Of a stretch of 33,037 bases of DNA, positions 16,589 to 25,590 are shown piece after piece. Below the pieces are notes generated by a model, which worked only from the letters and a program-made list of their open reading frames with translations, was not told the origin of the DNA and made no database searches. The DNA is from Xenorhabdus koppenhoeferi. GTDB lineage: Bacteria; Pseudomonadota; Gammaproteobacteria; Enterobacterales; Enterobacteriaceae. The translations under genes and the position numbers were made by a program. Each line of letters starts with the position of its first letter. Position 1 is the first letter of the stretch. The stretch is taken from the NCBI RefSeq assembly GCF_900116635.1, contig NZ_FPBJ01000033.1, positions 1 to 33,037 of the forward strand. Direction: 5' to 3'.

Positions 16589-16620
16589 TATTTTTTTTAA
16601 AATTTTTAGCAAGAGAGCAA

Positions 16621-16697
16621 ATCCCCGGGAGCATAGATAACTATGTGACCGAGCGCAGCCAGCAAAGAGGCAGTTTGAAAGACGAAGTGTATATATA
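16621..16697 (-). repeat. Dispersed repeat, inverted partial copy
   Basis: In reverse orientation it matches the left ~two thirds of the element at 4251-4377: CGTCTTTCAAACTGC, GCTGGCTGCGCTC and CACATAGTTATCTATGC. The right end is missing. It lies about 35 bases upstream of the trp -35 box, between the trp promoter and the exported-protein genes. Confidence 0.75.
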
Positions 16698-16800
16698 TAA
16701 ATGCCTTAGGTTTAATTATTAATATAATAAGATTAATTAAAATTGTTTCTTTTTTATAATAATGGCTGGATTGTAAATCTGTTCTAATGGATATGATGAT

Positions 16801-16828
16801 TTGAAAATTTAATTTTGTTTTTTATGAT
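16801..16828 (+). promoter_or_regulatory. Possible promoter of the exported-protein operon
   Basis: TTGAAA (16801-16806), a 16-base spacer and TATGAT (16823-16828) each match the sigma-70 boxes at five of six positions. It lies 30 bases before the first start codon. The region is so AT-rich that chance matches are likely. Confidence 0.4.
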
Positions 16829-16858
16829 AATATCAATTTTTAACTGAGGGTTATCATT

Positions 16859-18649
16859 ATGATTATAAGTAAAATAAGATTGCTTTTCATGTTATTTTTT
16901 ATTGCTATGGTTTATTTTACTGATGCCAGTGCGATTGAATTAATAAGTAATGATACTATTTCAAATGGGAAATATGATGAGTCAAAAAAAAGAAGTAATT
17001 TATATGCGGATTATAATCTAACCTTTGAAAATGACAGTAAAAATGATGACTTACAAATAAAAATTTCAGATTATTCATGTATGTATAATATTGGAAATAA
17101 TGATATTTATTTAAAGCCAGGAGAAAAACATCAAGAGCACCTTAGAGATAATAATGGTTTTTTTCAAGGATGCTCGGGTGAAAATAAATTTGTTACATGG
17201 AAAGCTACTACCTATAAGGAAGGGAATGCATATAAGTCATGTACTGTTAGGTTGGAAACCTATTTTTCAATTACAGGATGGAATACGATAGTAGAAACAG
17301 ATGATAGTTCATTGTTTAACTCTATTAGTGATACTTGTTATCTTGCAGTAACTGCTATGTGTGATGGAGTGAATTGTGGAAATAAGAGTGTTAGTAGTAA
17401 TACAAGTTATAACCCCAGTAATATTGTTATTACTATTAAAGACGATAACAATTCGGAACGACCACAAATCACATCACCTAAGCCTAATTCAACAGTTGAA
17501 AATAACTTCATTACCTTTTTAGGGAAAGGAGCTATGGAAAATGGCTCTTCTATTATTATTAAAACAAGTTTCAATCCTTATATATATTCTGTTAAGGCTA
17601 TAGAAGGTACAGAAAACTGGGAAGGACAACTCTGGATAGATTGTGGTATCACCGGAACAATTTACATTGATGGCGTGGAAAATTCTGATGTAAGTTTTAA
17701 CGGGCCTTCATGTGGAGCAACAATTACCTCCATTCAGGATGGACAAATTATTCCTGCAGGGAAATATAGTTTATCAGGTATAGTGAATAGTGATACGGCT
17801 GATGATGACAGACGTATGCAGGTGCAAATAACCGGTTATCAAAATGATGGAACAATTTATTCTCCGACAAAGAGTTACACGCCAAATGTTGATACTGGAA
17901 CGGGAAAATGGAATCTGGAGGGTTTAGAGGCCGTTTGCTTTATTCATTATAAGGCTTCTGTATCTAGTAATTTTGAACTACAGAGCACTAATCAATCTCT
18001 TTTACCTCAGATCTCGGGGAAAAAAGAAATCAGCTATAGCACATCACCGTGCCCAATTGAATTAACTGAACCAAAAAATCATGAAGTAGTTTCTTCAACA
18101 ACGGTTAATGAACAGAATATTTTTATTGGTGGTAAAGCCACTGATGGAACCATTATTGTTAATGTGAAATCTGCAGATTATCAAGGTAACTTCGAACAGT
18201 CCTTTCGTGAAAATGTTGTGGATAATAAGTGGAGTGTTGAAGCTGAAAACGTACCTATAGGTATTATGGAAATTCAGGCTAAGAATAGTGAATCGACAGA
18301 ATTTCCTAGTAAAAACGATAATGCTGAAGTGATTATACTGAGTTCTAAAATTTTTTCTGTAGAAGCTAACAACATCAATGTATTCACCAAATTTTCTGGA
18401 ACATCTATGCCAGAAGTTGAGGATGAGGATCTCATGCCAGAAGTCAACATATTGCTTTATGAAAATCAGTTGGAAGAAGCATTTACAAATGAGTATGGTG
18501 ATTGGGTAACAAAGAATAAATATTATGCTAAAAGAGGTGAATATAATTTCACTTTTCAGGAAGAATCAAATAGTGAAATTTACAAAGCGAGAGATAAAAA
18601 AATACTAAAATGCACTGGTAGCGATCGTGGAATGATTTGTGTTAAATAA
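16859..18649 (+). CDS. Exported Ig-like-repeat protein, 596 aa
   Basis: I do not recognise this protein. A Sec signal peptide is clear: IISK, then a hydrophobic LLFMLFFIAMVYF, with likely cleavage after DASA (residue 25). Residues ~26-190 form a Cys-containing domain of unknown type. About four Ig-like beta-sandwich units follow, each opening with a 'I-T-x-P-x-x-x-x-x-V-x-x-x-x-x-x-x-G-x-G' pattern: ITSPKPNSTVENN (~201), ITSIQDGQIIPAG (~288), ELTEPKNHEVVSS (~400) and a last one from ~496 with NEYGDWV. No anchor, autotransporter barrel or RTX repeats are seen, so the final location (periplasm or outside) is open. GAGG stands 10 bases before the ATG. The protease gene follows after 34 bases, so the two are likely co-transcribed. 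The DNA is much richer in A/T than the flanks. Confidence 0.8.
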   Translation: MIISKIRLLFMLFFIAMVYFTDASAIELISNDTISNGKYDESKKRSNLYADYNLTFENDSKNDDLQIKISDYSCMYNIGNNDIYLKPGEKHQEHLRDNNGFFQGCSGENKFVTWKATTYKEGNAYKSCTVRLETYFSITGWNTIVETDDSSLFNSISDTCYLAVTAMCDGVNCGNKSVSSNTSYNPSNIVITIKDDNNSERPQITSPKPNSTVENNFITFLGKGAMENGSSIIIKTSFNPYIYSVKAIEGTENWEGQLWIDCGITGTIYIDGVENSDVSFNGPSCGATITSIQDGQIIPAGKYSLSGIVNSDTADDDRRMQVQITGYQNDGTIYSPTKSYTPNVDTGTGKWNLEGLEAVCFIHYKASVSSNFELQSTNQSLLPQISGKKEISYSTSPCPIELTEPKNHEVVSSTTVNEQNIFIGGKATDGTIIVNVKSADYQGNFEQSFRENVVDNKWSVEAENVPIGIMEIQAKNSESTEFPSKNDNAEVIILSSKIFSVEANNINVFTKFSGTSMPEVEDEDLMPEVNILLYENQLEEAFTNEYGDWVTKNKYYAKRGEYNFTFQEESNSEIYKARDKKILKCTGSDRGMICVK

Positions 18650-18683
18650 AAATAACTATTACTCCATATTCAAGGAGATTACC

Positions 18684-21600
18684 ATGATTTTTTTTAGAAA
18701 GATATTTATATTGTTTCTTTTATTTTATTGCGGCAATTTGTTTTCTGGTACTGAATTGGGATCTCAACCTTTAGAGGCTATTGTAGGGGGAGAAAAAAGT
18801 TGTGATACTGATGATAAATGTAAGCCTTGGGTTGTTAGTATTTTTTATAAGAATAATGATGGTGATGAGAAATTTATGTGCAGTGGATCATTGATATCTG
18901 AAAAATATGTTCTTACCGCTGCACATTGTGAAATGGATGATAAAGAAATAAAGGAAACAAAATTCAAAGAATATCTCATTAAAAATTATAAAAAAGAGCA
19001 AATAGGCACTGCATCACGTTATGGTTTTATAAAACATTATTTTAACGATAACTCTTATAATGATTTTGCTCTTATACAGTTAGAAAAACCAATAATAAAA
19101 GAATGTTGTGGCCATATTCGTCGATTCTTTAATTATGATGAAGCTTATGAAAAGTTGGACAGTAATTATTACCAAGCTTCTGTTTATGGTTATGGACTTA
19201 GGGGTATTAATGAAGATACAGGTGAGCAACAAATAAATGACGGCTCTCAATATAGAGCCGATGTGAAAATTTTAGCCCCTGCTTTAGATGCTAATGGGAA
19301 ACGGGGAATTATTATAGAAGCAAATAAAAATAAAGGGTTCAGTTCAGGTATTACACAACCTGGAGATTCTGGAGGCCCAGTTATTTGGGATGATACCATT
19401 ATTGGGGTGACTTCTGCTGGGCTTCAAATGGCTAAAGGGAAATCAGGAGAAATTAATTATCTTCCTGTCTTAATTTCAGATATAACTAATAAGTATTCAG
19501 ATTCCTCTTTAAATCTTATAAAGTGGTTTTCCAGTACTATGAAACATATTTGGATTTATACTCCAGATTGGAATTCTGAGTTAACAAAACGACAAGAAAA
19601 TATTACTGTTAAAGGGTTTGGAAGAGCGTTAAGTAAAATTAAGCTTACTTACACTATCGACAATATTTTACAAGACTCAGTTGAATGTAAAGATAAAGTC
19701 AGCTCCTTTCTGGAATGGAAGTGCACTATTCCTCGTGAAAAAATTTTTAAAGATTTAGATGAAACAAAAAATTATAAGATAACTATTATTGCCAGTGAAG
19801 TTTCAGACTCTTTATCGAAAAATGAAACATGGACAAAAGATACGATACAAGCAGAAATACCTTCTGTTTCAAAAGAGTTTGGAATTGTTTATCCAACTGA
19901 TGGAGTAACTATTTATACTGAGGATATTAGGTTACGTGGTTATGCTGATCCTCATTCAGAAGTTCAAGTAACATTGCAAGTTGACTCAGATAATTATGTC
20001 TATAAAGAAAAAGAATTATGTCAAGAAAGAGGGGGAAATGGAACAATAAAAACCAATGAATATGGTGAGTGGCTATGTACTATGCAAGTTGATTTAATCA
20101 AGGAGATAAAAGAAGATTTGAATGAAGAAGGTATAAATATTAAAATAACGGCGAATCAGAATACAAAAGATATAAATATTTATGATCAGGTTAATATAAC
20201 TCTCTCGGAAGAAAAAACCGTTACAGAGGTAGCATTATTTCTAAATGAAGAAAACTCAGGTTATAAATATAGAAAATTTTTGAATCTTAACGTTTCTCAT
20301 GATGAAGATGCTAAGATTGTTTGTGTTTTTAAAGAAGGGTATGTGGATTGTCAAGATAAAAGAATCAATGACAAGGGATTTTATTTGATAAATGCTTCAG
20401 GAGAAACTGGAAGTTCTATTTTTAGATTATCAGATATTCAAGCAGCAGCAATACAGAAAGTTGAAGGTGTTGATCCGCTTGATAATAAAAAATTGCTAAA
20501 GGAGAAAAATTTAAAAGGAAGATATTTTAAACCTACATTTACCGATAAATATGATCTTTATAATCCGAAAGAAATTTTATCTGCTGAAATTGAAAGTCAT
20601 AAATTCTCTGGTTATGGTAGTGATAACAGTGGATATACTCTGCCGAATAATGATGTGATCTTACCGTCAGAATATTTTATATGTATGAAGAAAAAAGATA
20701 ATACACCTTTGCCGCCAGAAGATAATTTATGCTCTAAAGAAGGTAATGATATCTATTTAAAAGTTAAACTAAAAAACAATCAATATTTTGATATTATTCC
20801 AACAGAATACACCAAATATCGGGAAAGTCATGACTTTCCAAATTGGGGTATTTCTCTCCCTTCTACACTGGAAGATGGGTTTTATTATATTGAAGTGGCA
20901 GATAGGTATCATCCAGTAGGGTTGGAAAAGTTTAAACGTACCTGGATGGGTTTAACGCCTGACAGAACCTACTTTAGTATAGTAAACCCTGAAGTTCAAT
21001 TCACAGATCCTTCTGTAGGAGAAACAAATACTATAGGCAGTCTAAGTTTTTTGTCAGGGAGTTCTAATATACCAGGAGATGAGGTCGCTATTAAAAGACG
21101 CAGGATTGATCTTTCGTCAGAGCTAAAAGAAAACAAGCAAGACTTTGGTGAGGAAACGTTGATCTGCACAGGTGCTGTGGTCAGCGATAATGGTAACTGG
21201 CAATGTGGCAGGCCAATTATTTTTCCGGTAGGCACTTATGAATTAACCGCTGAGTTAATAAAAGAAGGAAAAGTAGTTGCCACAGATGTTACACAACTTA
21301 CCATTAAAGATAAGAATAATGATGATGAACCCGAAAAGAAAAAATTTGAAATAAATAACCCCAAGAATAATTCAACGGTTGATCCTGATAACCCTATTAC
21401 CTTTTCTGGCATGTTTAATGGTTCTGCCGGAGGAGCAGGAGGTGGTGGTGGATTTGGCGGTTTTCTAAGTAGTTTGATTGGTGGTGTTTGGGGTGCAATT
21501 GAAGGAATTGCTTCTGCATTCAGTGGTGCTCTGGGTTTCTTTTGGGAGTTCACGATTCATCCGGGAGATATTTTCGGTGGCGATACCTATGCGATGACAT

Positions 21601-23792
21601 TACAGGAAACCCAAAATGGCGTGAACGTCGGTGATCCGATTAAATGGACTTTTACTGTCCCGATGCGTATTACCGAGCCTAAACAGGGAACACAGTATAG
21701 ATTAAATGACAAAATTTTCATTAAAGGTCAGGGAAGCCCCGATCAACTGATCTTTGTTACAGCCTCTGAATATATTCTACCGCCAGAAAAAGTAACTTTA
21801 CCGATTTCAAGTGAAGGAATTATTTGCACTGCAACAGTGGATAAAGGAGGAAAGTGGTCTTGTCCTGATAACCCCGCCATGATAGCAACCAACGAAGGGC
21901 AGTTTTTCCTTTATGCGGCTCAGTATCAAAAAACAGGTTCGGCTCAATTGGGTGAATTAGGTGATACTTACGAAAGAACCTCACAAGTTACTCGTAAGTA
22001 CGAGGTCACCAAAACAAAAATAAACATCACTGCCCCTAATCATGGTGCAAAAGTAACAAAACTGCCTTTTACTATCTCAGGCACGGGAGAAAAGGGTGCT
22101 CAGGTATATATCGAAGGCTTTGGTGGTACTGAGGATTGTAATACCACTATTGATGCATCATCAGGTCAATGGTCCTGCGGGTCTTATCAGCCTGAAGAAG
22201 GGAAATACACTATTTCTGCTGAACAATTTATTGATAACCAGCTAAATTCAAGTGTGCACATTTCTTTTGAAGTTCAAACCAAAACTGTCAAATCTGTGGT
22301 GATCACACAACCTCATAATGGCGTGATATATCAGCGTCTTGATAATGTTTTACCGAAGGGAACAGGTGAGCCGGGAACAACAGTTTGCTTAGATAAAAAA
22401 GTTCTTTCTCAGGTTTGTAAGAATGGCGTCACTGTGGATGAACAAGGCAACTGGGAATGGATTGATGGTCTGGATACCGCAGTTAAAGGTGAACAAAAAT
22501 TGGTGGCAACGGCCTTTTTGGATAACGTGCGTCAATCAACAGCAAAGGTTACATTTGATATAGCTCCCGATCCTGGTGAAACCACGTTAACGGTGAAATT
22601 ACCCAAAGAAAATGAAGTGATCAAAACACCTTCATATAACTTTAGTGGCACGATGCCGAGTAATGCCAAAACAGTCACAGTGAAAGCGTTCGGCGGTCAT
22701 GATGATTGTCATGCGAGGCTCAATATGAAGGATTACACATGGACATGCGGGCCTTACAGTTCTGTACCAGGGGATTATGATGTAATGATCGTGGATGATG
22801 TGGGTTCTCAGATTAACAGAAATTTCAAAGTACGCTATGGGAATAATTTGCAAATGAGTGTGCTTAAACCAGAGGAAGGGGAACAAATTGCAACTCCGAC
22901 GTATACAATCAGTGGTAAGGGGCAAGTGGGTGCCCGTGTCACCGTTTCTATTACAGGTAAGCAGATCTGCGGGGTTGATGTCGATGATAATCAAAATTGG
23001 GTTTGTCCGAATCCTATAGAGTCAGTTGCGGGCGTATATAAGCTTTTGGCGCAGCAATGGGTGGATAATGTGCCTTTGGGAAAACCAGTAACACGTAATT
23101 TTGACGTGGTCTATATGTCGGATATGACTATTACTCCTACGGTTGAACCAATTTGTACAGTTCCAAGTGCAAGTGAAATTACAAAAGCATCAATGAAATA
23201 TATCCCTATTATGGAGAGTAATGGCACTATTTCTATTCCAATTACGGGAACAGCGACAAAAGGTGCTTATATTTCCCTGAAAGCGAAATCTGCAAATGGA
23301 AATCATTGGAATTGTGGTCCCGTACAGGCTTCAAAGATGGATGGTAAATGGAGTTGTAGTCTATATAATGCTCAGCCGGGAACATATCAGATAGAAGCTA
23401 CACAATCCCTTATGATCAATGGCCATGTTCTCAAAAATACTAAAGAGAGTAAGGTTGATGCGGCTGTTTTAGACATTTTCTATCCAAGGGAAAATGAAAT
23501 CATTGTTTCATATCGCCGTCCAATATCTATTAAAGTGACGGGGGAAGCACCATCAGGAGTGGAAATTTCATATCACATTGAGCAGCAGACTGATTCAGGT
23601 ATATTCCATAATAATATGGATTCATCTACAGATAATAAACAAGGGACTATAATAGCAGATGAGCATGGAAACTGGGCTTTTCAAGCAAAACTTAATGAAT
23701 TTGGAGGATATAATATCATTGTTTCTGCTCCATTCTGTGGTAAGCATTTTAACTATAAAAGAAATTTTCGTCATCACCCGTATTTGAGATGA
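18684..23792 (+). CDS. Exported chymotrypsin-fold serine protease with about ten Ig-like domains, 1702 aa
   Basis: A signal peptide (hydrophobic 5-20) is followed by a short propeptide and IVGG (33-36), the usual activation site of family S1. The triad is intact: His81 in VLTAAHC, Asp127 in NDFALIQL, Ser229 in GDSGGPV; Cys66-Cys82 matches the conserved His-loop disulfide. The position equal to trypsin Asp189 is Ile223, so trypsin specificity is unlikely. From ~287 to the end come about ten Ig-like units, several with 'C-x-x-x-V-D-x-x-G-x-W-x-C' and 'G-x-Y-x-x-x-A' (starting near 396, 769, 887, 994, 1112, 1203, 1303, 1391, 1483, 1595). The unit at ~887 carries a Gly-rich then hydrophobic insert (913-955). 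The start at 18684 has AAGGAG six bases upstream; an earlier in-frame ATG lacks one. The secretion route beyond Sec is not evident. Substrate unknown. Confidence 0.85.
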   Translation: MIFFRKIFILFLLFYCGNLFSGTELGSQPLEAIVGGEKSCDTDDKCKPWVVSIFYKNNDGDEKFMCSGSLISEKYVLTAAHCEMDDKEIKETKFKEYLIKNYKKEQIGTASRYGFIKHYFNDNSYNDFALIQLEKPIIKECCGHIRRFFNYDEAYEKLDSNYYQASVYGYGLRGINEDTGEQQINDGSQYRADVKILAPALDANGKRGIIIEANKNKGFSSGITQPGDSGGPVIWDDTIIGVTSAGLQMAKGKSGEINYLPVLISDITNKYSDSSLNLIKWFSSTMKHIWIYTPDWNSELTKRQENITVKGFGRALSKIKLTYTIDNILQDSVECKDKVSSFLEWKCTIPREKIFKDLDETKNYKITIIASEVSDSLSKNETWTKDTIQAEIPSVSKEFGIVYPTDGVTIYTEDIRLRGYADPHSEVQVTLQVDSDNYVYKEKELCQERGGNGTIKTNEYGEWLCTMQVDLIKEIKEDLNEEGINIKITANQNTKDINIYDQVNITLSEEKTVTEVALFLNEENSGYKYRKFLNLNVSHDEDAKIVCVFKEGYVDCQDKRINDKGFYLINASGETGSSIFRLSDIQAAAIQKVEGVDPLDNKKLLKEKNLKGRYFKPTFTDKYDLYNPKEILSAEIESHKFSGYGSDNSGYTLPNNDVILPSEYFICMKKKDNTPLPPEDNLCSKEGNDIYLKVKLKNNQYFDIIPTEYTKYRESHDFPNWGISLPSTLEDGFYYIEVADRYHPVGLEKFKRTWMGLTPDRTYFSIVNPEVQFTDPSVGETNTIGSLSFLSGSSNIPGDEVAIKRRRIDLSSELKENKQDFGEETLICTGAVVSDNGNWQCGRPIIFPVGTYELTAELIKEGKVVATDVTQLTIKDKNNDDEPEKKKFEINNPKNNSTVDPDNPITFSGMFNGSAGGAGGGGGFGGFLSSLIGGVWGAIEGIASAFSGALGFFWEFTIHPGDIFGGDTYAMTLQETQNGVNVGDPIKWTFTVPMRITEPKQGTQYRLNDKIFIKGQGSPDQLIFVTASEYILPPEKVTLPISSEGIICTATVDKGGKWSCPDNPAMIATNEGQFFLYAAQYQKTGSAQLGELGDTYERTSQVTRKYEVTKTKINITAPNHGAKVTKLPFTISGTGEKGAQVYIEGFGGTEDCNTTIDASSGQWSCGSYQPEEGKYTISAEQFIDNQLNSSVHISFEVQTKTVKSVVITQPHNGVIYQRLDNVLPKGTGEPGTTVCLDKKVLSQVCKNGVTVDEQGNWEWIDGLDTAVKGEQKLVATAFLDNVRQSTAKVTFDIAPDPGETTLTVKLPKENEVIKTPSYNFSGTMPSNAKTVTVKAFGGHDDCHARLNMKDYTWTCGPYSSVPGDYDVMIVDDVGSQINRNFKVRYGNNLQMSVLKPEEGEQIATPTYTISGKGQVGARVTVSITGKQICGVDVDDNQNWVCPNPIESVAGVYKLLAQQWVDNVPLGKPVTRNFDVVYMSDMTITPTVEPICTVPSASEITKASMKYIPIMESNGTISIPITGTATKGAYISLKAKSANGNHWNCGPVQASKMDGKWSCSLYNAQPGTYQIEATQSLMINGHVLKNTKESKVDAAVLDIFYPRENEIIVSYRRPISIKVTGEAPSGVEISYHIEQQTDSGIFHNNMDSSTDNKQGTIIADEHGNWAFQAKLNEFGGYNIIVSAPFCGKHFNYKRNFRHHPYLR

Positions 23793-23836
23793 GTATTTTA
23801 TTTATAAATAAAATAATTTAATATTTCATTGGTGTT

Positions 23837-23868
23837 TAATATGCGGCTGGCATGCCAGCCGCATATTA
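23837..23868 (+). terminator. 32-bp perfect palindrome after the protease gene
   Basis: A gap-free palindrome centred on GGCATGCC with CGGCTGG/CCAGCCG arms and AT-rich ends lies 44 bases after the stop codon and is followed by TTTAT. It is probably the operon terminator. Full symmetry means it could also work on the other strand. Confidence 0.65.
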
Positions 23869-23952
23869 TTTATAAAGAATAGAAGCAAGCAATACTATTC
23901 TCCATCAGTTTAGTTCACTGTGTTATCATTGATACTTTGTGCTTGATATCAC

Positions 23953-23980
23953 CTGATAGATAGTATTCTGATAGATAGTA
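23953..23980. repeat. Tandem duplication upstream of rnm
   Basis: CTGATAGATAGTA occurs twice, separated by TT (15-bp period), 37 bases before the rnm start. It lies where the rnm promoter or leader should be and might affect spacing of that signal. Confidence 0.7.
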
Positions 23981-24017
23981 CTTTTATTTCCCGTCCTATA
24001 AAAACAGGTACAGAACA

Positions 24018-24890
24018 ATGACTGAAGCTGCCAGTGAAATGACAAAACGTTATGACTTACATAGCCATACGACTGCTTCAGACGGGGTTTTATCGCCTGA
24101 GCAGCTCGTGGACAGAGCCATCACCATAGGTATTCATGTATTGGCAATTACTGATCATGATACGACGGAAGGTATACAGCCAGCTTTAAATCATATCCAG
24201 CAAAATAATCTGCCGCTGACATTAGTTTCTGGCGCTGAAATTTCAACGTTATGGGAGAATTTTGAAATCCATATTGTTGGTTTAAATATCGATATCAATT
24301 CTATTACCTTAAGGGAACTCTTGGCCAAGCAGGTTGATTTAAGAAATCAGCGTGGCATTGAAATTGGACTTCGTCTAGCTAAAGCTGGCATTCCTGATGC
24401 TTGGGAAGGTGCATCCCGATTGGCTAATAGTGGGCAAGTTACGCGCGGGCATTTTGCCCGTTATTTGATTGAAGCCGGCGTTGAACCGACAATCAAAAAA
24501 GTGTTTAAGAAATATTTGGTAAAGGGGAAAATCGGCTATGTTCCTCCGCAATGGTGTACAATTGAGCAGGCCATTGAAACCATTCACCAGGCAGGAGGAC
24601 AAGCTGTCATTGCCCATCCAGGCAGGTATGATTTGTCGACGAAATGGCTGAAGCGGTTAATAGTTTGGTTTAAACAACATGGTGGTGATGCAATGGAAGT
24701 TGCACAGTGCCAGCAAGCACCTAATGAAAGGCAACAACTTGGTCAACTGGCAAGAGAATATGGGCTGAAAGTATCATTGGGATCGGATTTTCACCAACCC
24801 TGTTCATGGATAGAACTTGGGCGCAATTTGTGGTTACCTGGTGATGTTGTACCGATATGGCACGACTGGTCACGGATTGGGGCTGCATAG
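24018..24890 (+). CDS. rnm: RNase AM (YciV/TrpH), PHP-domain 5'-3' exoribonuclease
   Basis: A PHP-family metal-dependent phosphoesterase that trims the 5' ends of 5S, 16S and 23S rRNA in E. coli and also degrades short oligonucleotides. It is 290 aa against 293. Metal ligands are visible in order: YDLHSHTTASDG (His15, His17, Asp22), AITDHDT (Asp46, His47), GAEIST, EIHIVGLN, VTRGHFARYL, VIAHPGRY and GSDFHQPCSW. The start at 24018 is the first in frame; an ATG seven codons later, next to KRYDLHSH, is an alternative. In E. coli rnm starts just upstream of trpL. Here 7 kb of exported-protein genes separates them. yciO follows after 16 bases. Confidence 0.96.
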   Translation: MTEAASEMTKRYDLHSHTTASDGVLSPEQLVDRAITIGIHVLAITDHDTTEGIQPALNHIQQNNLPLTLVSGAEISTLWENFEIHIVGLNIDINSITLRELLAKQVDLRNQRGIEIGLRLAKAGIPDAWEGASRLANSGQVTRGHFARYLIEAGVEPTIKKVFKKYLVKGKIGYVPPQWCTIEQAIETIHQAGGQAVIAHPGRYDLSTKWLKRLIVWFKQHGGDAMEVAQCQQAPNERQQLGQLAREYGLKVSLGSDFHQPCSWIELGRNLWLPGDVVPIWHDWSRIGAA

Positions 24891-24906
24891 AAGTAGAGGT
24901 TATATT

Positions 24907-25527
24907 ATGAGCCAGTTTTTTTATATCCACCCTGACAATCCACAAGCCCGTCTCATTGATCAAAGTGTGGAAGTGCTTAAAAAGGGAGGAGTTATCATTT
25001 ATCCTACTGATTCAGGCTATGCCATCGGTTGCTGTCTGGAAAATAAGGATGCTATGACCCGTATATGCCGCATCCGCCAATTGGAAGGACGTCATAATTT
25101 TACATTGATGTGTCGTGATCTTTCCGAGATCTCGACTTACGCTCATGTGGATAATCAGGCGTTCAGGATGATCAAAAATAACACACCGGGAAATTACACC
25201 TTTATTTTGCAGGCGACAAAAGAAGTTCCCCGCCGTTTGATGAACGAAAAACGTAAAACTATTGGTCTGCGTGTTTCTTCCAATCCTATCGCTTTAGCGT
25301 TGCTGGAGAAAATGGGCGAACCATTGATGTCATGTAGTTTGATTTTGCCCGGAAATGATTTTGCCGAGTCTGATCCTGAAGAGATTAAAGATACTTTGGG
25401 TAAACAAGTTGATTTAATTATTCACGGTGGTTATCTTGGGCAGCAACCGACAACGGTAGTGGATTTAACGGGTGATTCACCAGTCATTCTTCGTAAAGGC
25501 GAAGGTGACATAACACCGTTTTTGTAA
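24907..25527 (+). CDS. yciO: YciO, Sua5/YciO/YrdC-family protein
   Basis: A 206-aa protein with the double-stranded-RNA/nucleotide-binding fold shared with TsaC/Sua5, which make threonylcarbamoyl-AMP for tRNA t6A. YciO itself is a paralogue whose cell role is not firmly known. Motifs: GGVIIYPTDSGYAIGC, RICRIRQLEGRHNFTLMCRDL, PGNYTFILQATKEVPRR, KTIGLRVSSNP and QPTTVVDLTGDSP. The ATG at 24907 has AGAGG seven bases upstream. The frame is open further upstream inside rnm, but that part has no family similarity. Confidence 0.95.
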   Translation: MSQFFYIHPDNPQARLIDQSVEVLKKGGVIIYPTDSGYAIGCCLENKDAMTRICRIRQLEGRHNFTLMCRDLSEISTYAHVDNQAFRMIKNNTPGNYTFILQATKEVPRRLMNEKRKTIGLRVSSNPIALALLEKMGEPLMSCSLILPGNDFAESDPEEIKDTLGKQVDLIIHGGYLGQQPTTVVDLTGDSPVILRKGEGDITPFL

Positions 25528-25590
25528 GGTGTACGATTTAATTTTATTTAATGATACGACGCCTGTGAAGGCGACAATAGAGGTTGCTCA

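Noticed and set aside
18684-18760. Lipoprotein signal (LLFYC) in the protease N-terminus
   Set aside because: Tyr directly before Cys does not fit the lipobox; an ordinary signal peptidase I site followed by a propeptide up to IVGG is more plausible.
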